From a virus, in the IMG/VR virus record IMGVR_UViG_3300025896_000165, positions 1 through 26,556 of that record: 26,556 bases of DNA; one strand, 5' to 3'. Position numbers and translations under genes: made by a program. A model generated the notes under the pieces. The model was not told the origin of the DNA. It ran no database searches and saw only the letters and a program-made list of their open reading frames with translations. Positions 1-6,251 of the stretch are shown piece by piece (position 1 is the first letter of the stretch; every line of letters starts with the position of its first letter).

Positions 1-117
1 CCTGTAAGATCGATTAAGTGTTGCTAAACACGTCTTTTTGAAGCCTAAAGCCTCTAAATCCTCATATTTTACTGTTTCCTTCTCATCATAATTACATCTT
101 AGAGAATGTTTTTTCAT
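1..117 (-). CDS. Partial leftward reading frame of unknown function (5' part only)
   Basis: An ATG at 117-115 opens a leftward frame that stays open for 39 codons to the window edge. It begins MKKHSLRCNYDEKE and continues with a charged segment ending in DLEALGFKKT. No ribosome site is visible upstream, where the sequence is almost only A and T. The frame is divergent from the early operon and shares its control region, the usual place for a phage repressor or regulator. The visible residues do not show a recognisable helix-turn-helix. It may be a real gene start or chance coding; the fragment is too short to decide. Confidence 0.35.
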   Translation of the reverse strand, partial: MKKHSLRCNYDEKETVKYEDLEALGFKKTCLATLNRSYR

Positions 118-155
118 ATTTTTTATTTTTTTTGCAAAATAATCAATTTACCCTA

Positions 156-228
156 TTGACTAATACATTAATACATGATAATTGTTATATCAAGAGACGA
201 TGATAAGCGATAACTTAATACATTATCG
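156..228 (+). promoter_or_regulatory. Candidate early promoter and operator region with repeated TAATACAT and GATAA boxes
   Basis: The gap 118-273 is very AT-rich. It holds TTGACT at 156-161, a good -35 match, and GATAAT at 177-182 as a possible -10, although the 15-base spacing is short. TAATACAT occurs three times (161-168 and 169-176 in tandem, then 216-223). TGATAA occurs at 176-181 and 201-206. CGATAA at 208-213 faces TTATCG at 223-228 across 9 bases, an inverted repeat. TGATA and TATCA also face each other at 176-192. Repeated and inverted boxes ahead of the first early gene suggest regulator binding; iterons of an origin are an alternative. Exact promoter positions are inferred. Confidence 0.4.
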
Positions 229-273
229 AAACAAATAAAACACTAAATAACATTTTACAGGAGATTACACAAT

Positions 274-522
274 ATGGATTTTGGAAATTATGCAAAAGCT
301 AAATTAATTCTTTATAGCATCTTAGATAAGCTAATAAAAAAAGAAGGTACTTGTAGTGATGCCTACAGGGCGGTTAGTGGTGCTATAGCTGAAATAAGTG
401 ATGCAGAAACAGCAGAAAGAGAAAAGTACGAAGCAGACACAGAAAGACTAAAAGGTGTCATTGAGAAGTTCGCATCTAACATTAAAATAGATGGAGGTAT
501 CGACGATGAGCAACTCAACTAA
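274..522 (+). CDS. Small early protein of unknown function (82 aa)
   Basis: First gene of the rightward early operon. ATG at 274 follows a CAGGAG ribosome site about nine bases upstream, so the start is well supported. The product is an 82-residue, charged, probably helical protein with no signal peptide, membrane segment or cysteine cluster. The C-terminal half (about residues 45-70) is rich in Glu and Lys and could form a short coiled coil. Its last codons carry the ribosome site (GGAGGT, 494-499) of the next gene and overlap that gene by 17 bases. Function is not recognisable; position alone suggests an early regulatory or host-takeover role. Confidence 0.75.
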   Translation: MDFGNYAKAKLILYSILDKLIKKEGTCSDAYRAVSGAIAEISDAETAEREKYEADTERLKGVIEKFASNIKIDGGIDDEQLN

Positions 523-1495
523 TGATAATCAAAACTTGCCAGAAGTAATTACAAATAATCAACTAGCAGACATGTCAAGGATTCAATCCGTATCTGATCA
601 GATAGCGGTTATCAGAACACTTCTAACAGAACAGATGAAAGAAGGTGAGGATTACGGTAAAATTCCAGGAGTTGATAAAGTTTGCTTATTAAAACCAGGC
701 GGTGAAAAGATAATGTTATTATTTAACTCATATGCAGACTATGAAGAACAAATAACAGACTTAGAGAACGGACACAGAGAATACAGAATTAAAGCTAAAA
801 TCATTAGTAGAGACACTGGAAAGATTTTAGCTGTTGGTGTTGGTAGTTGCTCTACAATGGAAAAGAAGTATCGTTATCGTAATGCCAAGATAGCTACAAA
901 TATTCCAGTACCAAAAGACTACTGGGATAAGTCAAAGAGTTCTGACCAAAAAAAAGATATATTAAGAAAAGCTTATACTGGTACTGCTGAAAAGCTTGGC
1001 ACTCTCAAACTAGATAAGGGTTGGTTTATTTGCGAGTTGATGGACGGTGAAAATCCTGATATAGCAGATTCTTATAATGTTTGTTATAAGATTGCTAAGA
1101 AAAGGGCAATGATAGATGGTGTTATTAGCACAGGGACTTGTAGTCATTTATTTACACAAGACTTAGACGACATGCAACCAACTAATCCAGAAGTTATAAC
1201 ACCAAAAGTTGAACCAGTAAAACCAAAATTAATTTATAGTTACTATGTCGATGAATTAGATGATGTTGATAAGAAAGCTATATGGGCGGAAGCTAAAACA
1301 TTATGCGGTGAATATAAAGATGGGTTACTCTGGACTAGTGTTGGATTATCGAATAAATGGAAGTCAATATTACAAACTAGCAAGCCTGTAGCTAGCAAAA
1401 AAGCTGATGTAGTAGATGCTGAATTTATAAATCCGTTTAAAGTTGAAAAGACTTTTGCTGATGATGAATTACCAGAGAATTTCAATAGTAAATAA
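506..1495 (+). CDS. Conserved phage DNA-metabolism protein with LLKPGGEK motif, possible recombination factor
   Basis: A 329-residue protein. The start at 506 (MSNSTND) is chosen because GGAGGT lies seven bases upstream; an in-frame ATG at 491 has no ribosome site. Visible signatures are GEDYGKIPG (about residues 47-55) followed by LLKPGGEKIMLLF, then in the middle KKRAMIDGVI and SHLFTQDLDD. From memory, this signature set (EGxDYGxIPG, LKPGxEK, KKRAxxDAV, FTQD) marks an uncharacterised protein family common in phages and integrated elements, usually beside SSB, Gp157 or nuclease genes. That matches the neighbourhood here and suggests a role in recombination or replication, perhaps single-strand annealing. 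The biochemical role is inference; family resemblance is moderately sure. The C-terminal third is less conserved-looking and ends acidic. Confidence 0.8.
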   Translation: MSNSTNDNQNLPEVITNNQLADMSRIQSVSDQIAVIRTLLTEQMKEGEDYGKIPGVDKVCLLKPGGEKIMLLFNSYADYEEQITDLENGHREYRIKAKIISRDTGKILAVGVGSCSTMEKKYRYRNAKIATNIPVPKDYWDKSKSSDQKKDILRKAYTGTAEKLGTLKLDKGWFICELMDGENPDIADSYNVCYKIAKKRAMIDGVISTGTCSHLFTQDLDDMQPTNPEVITPKVEPVKPKLIYSYYVDELDDVDKKAIWAEAKTLCGEYKDGLLWTSVGLSNKWKSILQTSKPVASKKADVVDAEFINPFKVEKTFADDELPENFNSK

Positions 1496-1522
1496 ATTTT
1501 AATAAACATTTTAGGAGCAATT

Positions 1523-1777
1523 ATGAAAACAAAAAAATATGACAAAGTGAAACAAATGAACATTATTAGAGCAGATAATGGGTTTCGGGTAACTACAGGC
1601 AGACCCTTAATTGAAGAGGATGGAAAGCCATGTTCTTACTATTCTTGTGAGGAATTAAAAATAGATAGGCTTGTGTTAGACTTTGATGATTTAATCGAGT
1701 TAATAACACCATTGTTAAATCAGACTGTCACTAAGAAAACAAAAACAGAAGGCGATTCATTGGAGGATATAATATGA
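1523..1777 (+). CDS. Small early protein of unknown function (84 aa)
   Basis: ATG at 1523 follows TTAGGAGCAATT, a good ribosome site. The 84-residue product has a basic N-terminus (MKTKKYDKVK), a central predicted strand region and an acidic tail. Two cysteines near residues 36 and 42 do not form a clear metal site. The end overlaps the next start by ATGA (1774-1777), and the ribosome site of that gene (GGAGG) lies inside this one, so the two are probably translated together. No family is recognised. Coupling to a Gp157-like gene and an SSB suggests a helper role in DNA metabolism, but this is only context. Confidence 0.72.
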   Translation: MKTKKYDKVKQMNIIRADNGFRVTTGRPLIEEDGKPCSYYSCEELKIDRLVLDFDDLIELITPLLNQTVTKKTKTEGDSLEDII

Positions 1778-2265
1778 AATTATATGAGATAGATGCAAAA
1801 TTAAACCAATTACTAGAGCAGGCTCTCACTCTCAAAGAAGAGGGTGGAGCTGTTGAGGATTTATTTCCTGACATTGAAGCCCTAGTTCTTGCCAAAGATG
1901 ATAAGATAGCTAACTGTATTGGATACCTAAAAAATTTACGTGCATTGCAAAATGCGGTAGATGAAGAGGTTAAAATACAAAAGGCAAAATCTGCATCATT
2001 AGAGAATAAGATTGAGTCACTGGAAAAGTATATAGGATACTTTGTTGGTGATGACAAATGGACTAACGGAGTTCATTCTGTGAGTTGGCGTAAATCTGAA
2101 TCGGTTGAAATAATCGATGAGGAAAAAATACCAGATACTTTCAAGGAAGTAGTAATAAGTAAGAAGGTATCTAAAACTCATATTAAGAACTTCTTAAAAG
2201 AAAGTCCTGATAATGTAGTTGAAGGTGCAGTTTTAAACATTAACAATAATATTCAAATTAAATAA
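1774..2265 (+). CDS. Siphovirus Gp157-like protein
   Basis: A 163-residue protein with the layout of the Gp157 family (Pfam Siphovirus Gp157). It begins MKLYEIDAKLNQLLEQA, has a long charged central coiled coil (about residues 45-95, including SLENKIESLEKYIGYFV), and ends in a region where WRKSESVEI leads to IPDTFKEVV and a lysine-rich KKVSKTHIKNFLKE segment. The family is common in phage early regions next to SSB and recombination genes. A link to phage resistance has been proposed for the founder protein, but its molecular role is unclear. GGAGG before ATG 1774 fixes the start. Family call is fairly sure; function unknown. Confidence 0.85.
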   Translation: MKLYEIDAKLNQLLEQALTLKEEGGAVEDLFPDIEALVLAKDDKIANCIGYLKNLRALQNAVDEEVKIQKAKSASLENKIESLEKYIGYFVGDDKWTNGVHSVSWRKSESVEIIDEEKIPDTFKEVVISKKVSKTHIKNFLKESPDNVVEGAVLNINNNIQIK

Positions 2266-2266
2266 T

Positions 2267-2671
2267 ATGACAAACTTAGTAATACTAAAAGGCTTAGTTG
2301 GGAAAAGCCCAGAGATAAGAACTTCAAAAGATAATCTATCTATTGCAAGCTTTTCTATGGCTACTTCTAAGGGCTACAAAGACAAAGAAGGACAATGGCA
2401 AAACAAAACTGAATGGCACAATTGTGTTGCGTTTGGTTCTATTGCCGAAGCTATAGGCAAAAAACTATCCAAAGGTGATAAGGTTTTTGTTGAAGGAGAT
2501 ATTAGAACTAGAAAGTGGCAGGATAAAGAGGGTAAAGATAGGTATACAACAGAAATTGTAATAGATAAAATTGACTTTCTAACTAATAAAGAAACTCATC
2601 CACAAGTGGAGCAGAACGCAATACTAGATCCAGAAAAAGGATTAGTAATAAGTGACGATCCACCATTTTAA
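2267..2671 (+). CDS. ssb: Single-stranded DNA-binding protein (SSB)
   Basis: A 134-residue SSB that coats single-stranded DNA during phage replication and recombination. The OB-fold covers about residues 1-105, with typical motifs: LVGKSPEIR near the start, SFSMATSKGYKDKEG, TEWHNCVAFG, KGDKVFVEGDIRTRKWQDKEG and the closing TTEIVIDKIDFL. A short linker leads to the acidic tip DDPPF, which in this family recruits partner proteins. It lacks the long Gly/Gln linker of many host SSBs, as is common in phages. ATG 2267 lies one base after the Gp157 stop with no clear ribosome site, so translation probably depends on the upstream gene. Very confident. Confidence 0.96.
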   Translation: MTNLVILKGLVGKSPEIRTSKDNLSIASFSMATSKGYKDKEGQWQNKTEWHNCVAFGSIAEAIGKKLSKGDKVFVEGDIRTRKWQDKEGKDRYTTEIVIDKIDFLTNKETHPQVEQNAILDPEKGLVISDDPPF

Positions 2672-2698
2672 TTTTTAATTAACTTTATAAGGAAAAAA

Positions 2699-3064
2699 AT
2701 GAGAACAGAAATAACAAAAATAACAGAAGCGATTGAAAGCTTGGTTGCAGGAGTTCAATCTAAGCCAGCAGTTGAAAATGGACTTGAGTATGTAATTATT
2801 CGAGGTAAGTATTCAGGAGCAACGGCAGGCTTTCTAAAAAGCCAAGAGGGAAGCGAAGTAATCTTACTACAAGCTAGAAAACTTTGGTATTGGTCTGGGG
2901 CAGCTTCTCTTTATGAACTAGCAGACAGGGGCGTCTCAAAACCTGAAAATTGCAAATTCCCAAAAATAATATCAGAGGTAAAAATCTTAGATTGTGTTGA
3001 GGTAATCAAAGTAAGTGAAAGCGGTAGAAAATCTATTGAAGGAGTAAAAATATGGACAGCATAA
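2699..3064 (+). CDS. DUF6948-like protein
   Basis: A 121-residue protein with an AAGGA ribosome site before ATG 2699. The conserved-looking core lies at residues 59-87 and contains ARKLWYWSGA, LYELADRGV and KPENCKF. Before it comes a strand-rich stretch (YVIIRGKYSGATAGFL), and it closes with SIEGVKIW at residues 112-119. This pattern matches my memory of the small uncharacterised family DUF6948, found in phages and plasmids. The last codons overlap the next gene by 13 bases and carry its strong ribosome site AAGGAG, so this gene and the Gly-X repeat gene form a tight pair. Molecular function is unknown. Family assignment is from memory and moderately confident. Confidence 0.78.
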   Translation: MRTEITKITEAIESLVAGVQSKPAVENGLEYVIIRGKYSGATAGFLKSQEGSEVILLQARKLWYWSGAASLYELADRGVSKPENCKFPKIISEVKILDCVEVIKVSESGRKSIEGVKIWTA

Positions 3065-3393
3065 CTAACGGAAACGGATACGGAGACGGATACGGAAACG
3101 GATACGGAAACGGAAACGGATACGGATACGGAAACGGAAGCGGAGACGGATACGGATACGGATACGGAAACGGAAACGGAAGCGGATACGGATACGGAGA
3201 CGGATACGGAAACGGAAACGGAAGCGGAGACGGAGACGGAGACGGATACGGAGACGGAAACGGAGACGGATACGGAGACGGAGACGGAGACGGAAACGGA
3301 TACGGATACGGAAACGGAAGCGGATACGGAGACGGAGACGGATACGGAGACGGAGACGGATACGGATACGGACTTATTATTTTGCGTGCATAA
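3052..3393 (+). CDS. Gly-Tyr/Asn/Asp/Ser dipeptide-repeat protein (113 aa)
   Basis: ATG 3052 sits seven bases after AAGGAG, so expression is likely despite the low complexity. After MDSITN come 50 Gly-X dipeptides, then GLIILRA. X is Tyr 19 times, Asp 15, Asn 12 and Ser 4. The repeat has no basic residue, and Asp rises from 3 in the first 25 units to 12 in the last 25. Such a chain should be disordered, sticky through Tyr and Gly, and acidic; a DNA-mimic, condensate-forming or adhesive role are all possible, none shown. The gene overlaps the DUF6948-like gene upstream. Its TAA overlaps the primase-helicase ATG as TAATG (3391-3395). It could instead act mainly as a translated leader for the primase. 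Confidence 0.75.
   Translation: MDSITNGNGYGDGYGNGYGNGNGYGYGNGSGDGYGYGYGNGNGSGYGYGDGYGNGNGSGDGDGDGYGDGNGDGYGDGDGDGNGYGYGNGSGYGDGDGYGDGDGYGYGLIILRA
3070..3369 (+). repeat. Tandem array of fifty GGA-NNC hexamers
   Basis: Fifty uninterrupted 6-base units, each GGA followed by TAC, GAC, AAC or AGC. By count the array is 56% GC, well above the AT-rich flanks. Every Gly codon is GGA and every partner codon ends in C, although neighbouring genes favour codons ending in A or T. All differences between units change the amino acid; none is silent. Serine units (12, 19, 26, 42) always follow an Asn unit, and the five-unit block N-Y-Y-N-S occurs twice (units 8-12 and 38-42). Gain or loss of units would keep the frame, so length could vary without breaking the protein. 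Confidence 0.97.
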
Positions 3394-4925
3394 TGATAAA
3401 TGAAGAGGTATTAAGACTACTAGAAGCTAAGCAATGCGGTAGTATGAAGTACCAAGCAAAATGTCCTTCACATGAGGACAAAAGAGAGAGCCTATTTGTA
3501 TCATGGCATGACAATGGAGAGTTGTTTTTCCACTGTCATGCAGGGTGCAGTTGGCAAGATATTAAAGCTACACTTAATTACACTAAAGAAATGCAAGACG
3601 ACAACACAAAATGGGAGCTAGAAAAAAGATATGTTTATAGAGATGAAGAAAAAAATGCGTTATATAGAAAAAACAGATTTAAACCTAAGACTTTCTCTAT
3701 AGAACACTACAAAGACGGTAAGTGGGTAAAAGGAATCGGAGAAAGTAGAAAGGTGTTATATAACTTGCCAACAGTCATTGAAGCAGTCGATAAAGGAACA
3801 GGTATTTTTTTTGTTGAAGGAGAAAAGGACGCAGATACCCTATCAGAACGCCTACAAATTAGTTCTACGACGATATTTGATGGAGCAGGCGGAAACATAG
3901 GGGCTGATATTCTAGCACCGCTAAGTGGCGGTTCTGTGATTCTCTGTGGCGATAATGACGAACCTGGAAAGGCTTTTATGAAGAGACTAGAGGAATCTCT
4001 AGTTCCAATAGTTAAAAAGCTTGCAAGGGTTGTTGTACCAGAGAACTTTAAAGACGTTACTGATTGGATAAACGCAGGTGCTACCAAAGATGACATAAGA
4101 AAGGCGGTCAGCGGGATAGCTCTTGCAAAAGTTAGAAGTTACAGTTTGGATGAGCTTTTAACCATGAATATTGCTCGGCGGGAAAGGTTGGTAGGTGGTT
4201 GGTTATTAGAGGGTAGCAGTGTTTTGTTAGCTGGTGGTGCAGGAAGTGGAAAGAGTTTCTTTCTGCATTACTTAACATCTTGTATAGCTAGTGGAGTTAG
4301 ATGTTTGAACTATTGGGACACTAAAAGAACTCCAGTGACAATATTAGATGGTGAAATGGCAATTGAAGAGATACAAACAAGGTTATTAGAGATAAATAGC
4401 ACGTTGCCTCACCAACAAGGAATTGCACCAAGATTAAATATTATTTGCAAAGATAATTTCTTACAGAAGAAAAGAGCATTGCCAAATTTAAGAAACGCTA
4501 TAGAAAGAATGGAAATGTTTTCCATGTTAGAGCCTGATACAAAAGTTCTAGTAGTAGATAATTTGAACGTGTTTTTTGTAGGAAAAGATGAGAATACTCC
4601 TGATTTTTGGGTTGATGTAGAAAAGTTAGTTAGTGAATGTTACGAGAGAGGAATAACACCAATACTTGTACATCACAGCCCTAAAAGTAATCCAGATGCA
4701 CCATCAGGGTCTAGCAAAAATGAAAGGGTTGCAGAAGTAATTATTATGGTTAGTAGAGTTAAGCATGATGATGAGGATACTGGTATTTGGTCTAATATTT
4801 GGTTTAGGAAGGTTAGGCATTTCAGTAGAGATACTCAACAGTTTAGTTTTAAAGTTAAAAATTTTCAGAACGCCTCTTATTTTGAGAGACATTCTTTTAT
4901 TGAGCAAAAAAAGGAGATTAAATAA
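3393..4925 (+). CDS. Phage primase-helicase (CHC2-type zinc finger, TOPRIM, RepA/AAA_25-like ATPase)
   Basis: A 510-residue replication protein expected to prime and unwind DNA at the phage fork. An N-terminal zinc finger has C24 and H27 (CPSHEDK) with C48 and C52 (FHCHAGC). A TOPRIM domain follows, with FVEGEKDAD (140-148, E142) and CGDNDEPG (185-192, D187 and D189). The C-terminal RecA-fold ATPase carries Walker A GGAGSGKS (281-288), Walker B KVLVVDN (384-390) and an ILVHHSPKS sensor-like motif (424-432). This resembles RepA/AAA_25 phage helicases fused to a primase half. It starts directly in the stop codon of the repeat gene (TAATG) and lacks a ribosome site, so translation is probably coupled. 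No DNA polymerase gene is in the window. Confidence 0.93.
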   Translation: MINEEVLRLLEAKQCGSMKYQAKCPSHEDKRESLFVSWHDNGELFFHCHAGCSWQDIKATLNYTKEMQDDNTKWELEKRYVYRDEEKNALYRKNRFKPKTFSIEHYKDGKWVKGIGESRKVLYNLPTVIEAVDKGTGIFFVEGEKDADTLSERLQISSTTIFDGAGGNIGADILAPLSGGSVILCGDNDEPGKAFMKRLEESLVPIVKKLARVVVPENFKDVTDWINAGATKDDIRKAVSGIALAKVRSYSLDELLTMNIARRERLVGGWLLEGSSVLLAGGAGSGKSFFLHYLTSCIASGVRCLNYWDTKRTPVTILDGEMAIEEIQTRLLEINSTLPHQQGIAPRLNIICKDNFLQKKRALPNLRNAIERMEMFSMLEPDTKVLVVDNLNVFFVGKDENTPDFWVDVEKLVSECYERGITPILVHHSPKSNPDAPSGSSKNERVAEVIIMVSRVKHDDEDTGIWSNIWFRKVRHFSRDTQQFSFKVKNFQNASYFERHSFIEQKKEIK

Positions 4926-4927
4926 TT

Positions 4928-5119
4928 ATGGACTTAGAAAAACAACATCATGTTATTATATTAGCAGAAAAAATATTTGTTTTACTTGCTGGCGATCCAG
5001 AGTGTACCACTCCTGACATTGAATTTTGTTTTGCTACGGCATCAGACTTTGTGAACAGAGCAGAAAAGTTTCTAGCAGATAATAAAAAACTAAACAAAAT
5101 AAGAGAGGAGTTAAAATGA
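4928..5119 (+). CDS. Small protein of unknown function (63 aa)
   Basis: ATG 4928 begins two bases after the primase stop, with AGGAG about eleven bases upstream inside the primase end. The 63-residue product has a hydrophobic helical N-terminal half (HVIILAEKIFVLLAGD) and a charged C-terminal helix rich in Lys and Glu. The hydrophobic stretch is short and contains Glu and Lys, so it is more likely an amphipathic helix than a membrane span. The gene ends in ATGA overlap with the next one. No family recognised. It opens a run of nine small unknown genes that follow the replication genes. Confidence 0.68.
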   Translation: MDLEKQHHVIILAEKIFVLLAGDPECTTPDIEFCFATASDFVNRAEKFLADNKKLNKIREELK

Positions 5120-5376
5120 AAGGAATATTTGCCAAAGGTGTTATAACGGAAACTTTTACTCCTTTAACTTTAGCTGAATTTTTAGAGAGAAGAGTTACGG
5201 CTAGGCTTTCTTCGCACCTCAACCTGATTGATTTGAGCTACAAAGATTCCTTAATGGTAAAAGACATTACAGAGAGGGTCACGCATCATGTATGCGATAT
5301 TCTTGCCAGTATTAATCCACAGGATATGGGAATAAATTTAGAGGAGGACAAAAAAGATGAAGCTACTAACCGATAA
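5116..5376 (+). CDS. Small protein of unknown function (86 aa)
   Basis: GAGGAG five bases before ATG 5116 and an ATGA overlap with the previous stop support the start. The 86-residue product is mixed helical, with TLAEFLERRVTARLSSHL near residues 18-35 and ITERVTHHVCDILASI near 51-66, and ends in a charged tail that overlaps the next gene by 20 bases. His58, His59 and Cys61 lie close together but no metal-binding pattern is complete. No membrane segment. Function unknown; by position it belongs to the early accessory cluster. Confidence 0.7.
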   Translation: MKGIFAKGVITETFTPLTLAEFLERRVTARLSSHLNLIDLSYKDSLMVKDITERVTHHVCDILASINPQDMGINLEEDKKDEATNR

Positions 5377-5842
5377 AGAAATAGAAAAACTATGCAAGGG
5401 TAAAAGGTTTGATTTTCTTAATGAAGATAATATCCCTAGAGATTGTGCGGTCAAGGTAGCTAAGCTCATTCGTGACGAGTGCGGAAAGAAATTAGAAGAC
5501 TATTTGGACAAGCTAGACGAACAGGAATCGGAAGAAAAGGCAGAACGAGAAACTTACGTGTTCAAAGTTGAGGGATGGGAATCAGAAGACCCTGAAGTGT
5601 TTAAAAATAACATTATTTCTGAATCCCTATATTCTGCAATTACCGATTATTGGGGGAATTGTGCAGAGCTTACTTGGGATGGTTTGTGGTATTTTTTGAG
5701 AGGAGCGAGCTATTTTGAAGAAGAATTCATTAATGGATTAGAAGCTTTGCAGGACGCAGTTTTAGATAAGATTATAGAAGGGAAGAGAGATGAGGTTCTT
5801 AGAACGGACGTGTTAAAATTTTACAAGGAGCAAAAACTATGA
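5357..5842 (+). CDS. Acidic helical protein of unknown function (161 aa)
   Basis: GGAGGA eight bases before ATG 5357 supports the start. The 161-residue product is largely helical and acidic. Residues about 30-65 contain an AVKVAKLIRDECGKKLEDYL helix followed by a Glu-rich run (DEQESEEKAERE). An aromatic stretch (AELTWDGLWYFLRGASYFEE) lies near residues 103-122. The C-terminal FYKEQKL codes for the ribosome site AAGGAG of the next gene. A weak local likeness to the 131-residue protein at 6248 (RDEC followed by a long helix) may reflect distant duplication. No family recognised; the acidity would fit a protein-protein or DNA-mimic role, but that is speculation. Confidence 0.72.
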   Translation: MKLLTDKEIEKLCKGKRFDFLNEDNIPRDCAVKVAKLIRDECGKKLEDYLDKLDEQESEEKAERETYVFKVEGWESEDPEVFKNNIISESLYSAITDYWGNCAELTWDGLWYFLRGASYFEEEFINGLEALQDAVLDKIIEGKRDEVLRTDVLKFYKEQKL

Positions 5843-6006
5843 AAGATAACCACGATGAATTTATGGAGTTACTAAATAAGCTACAGGCACAATTCTCGGT
5901 ACTAACACCTAAAGATGAAGCTATAGTTATTAAAGGACTAAAAGCTATAACTGATAAGATTGCAGAGATAGTGCAGAAAATGGATTATAACGGAGAATTA
6001 GATTAA
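5839..6006 (+). CDS. Small helical protein of unknown function (55 aa)
   Basis: A 55-codon gene that fills what would otherwise be a 166-base gap. ATG 5839 overlaps the previous stop as ATGA and follows AAGGAG by eight bases. The product begins MKDNHDEFMELLNKLQAQF and ends KMDYNGELD. It looks like two amphipathic helices joined by LTPKDEA, with no Cys or membrane segment. The spacing, ribosome site and uninterrupted frame make it a probable gene despite its size. Function unknown. Confidence 0.68.
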   Translation: MKDNHDEFMELLNKLQAQFSVLTPKDEAIVIKGLKAITDKIAEIVQKMDYNGELD

Positions 6007-6008
6007 TT

Positions 6009-6251
6009 ATGAAAAAACCACTAGAGCAACGAATTAAGGAGCTACAAAAACAAAGGCGAGAGTTTTATAAAACAACAACTAAATGCGATTGTGACGATTG
6101 CGAATTGATTGAGCTACTAGAAAAAGCCCTACAAGCCGAGAAGCGGAAGGTCGCAGTATTAGAGAATGTTATCAAGGAACGTGCAACGGAAGAACTAGAG
6201 ATGAATATGTTTAAATTGGTTTATCACGATGGAAAAGGAGTATTAAAATGA
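6009..6251 (+). CDS. Coiled-coil protein with a Cys cluster, unknown function (80 aa)
   Basis: ATG 6009 begins two bases after the previous stop; the nearest ribosome-like GGAG is about thirteen bases away, so the signal is weak. The 80-residue product has a basic N-terminal helix (KELQKQRREFYK), then a tight cysteine cluster C26, C28 and C31 (KCDCDDCE), and a long heptad-like helix (about residues 33-63, ending near VIKERATEELE). The cysteines could bind a metal, perhaps in a dimer, because one chain offers only three. The end overlaps the next gene by ATGA. No family recognised. Confidence 0.68.
   Translation: MKKPLEQRIKELQKQRREFYKTTTKCDCDDCELIELLEKALQAEKRKVAVLENVIKERATEELEMNMFKLVYHDGKGVLK

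Noticed and set aside
491-505. Upstream ATG for the LLKPGGEK protein
   Set aside because: No ribosome site before it, while GGAGGT lies just before the ATG at 506.
3070-3369. Diversity-generating retroelement variable region
   Set aside because: The partner codons are all single-adenine changes of AAC, but the adenine in every GGA is unchanged (GGT, GGC or GGG would be silent), and no reverse transcriptase or template repeat is present.
3070-3369. CRISPR array or chance non-coding microsatellite
   Set aside because: Units are 6 bases with no spacers, and the array lies in frame with a strong ribosome site and clean coupling to both neighbours.
4765-5016. Overlapping plus-strand frame across the primase-helicase end
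   Set aside because: It lies mostly inside the helicase frame, and its composition is that of a shadow frame; the gene at 4928 explains the same stretch with a better start.
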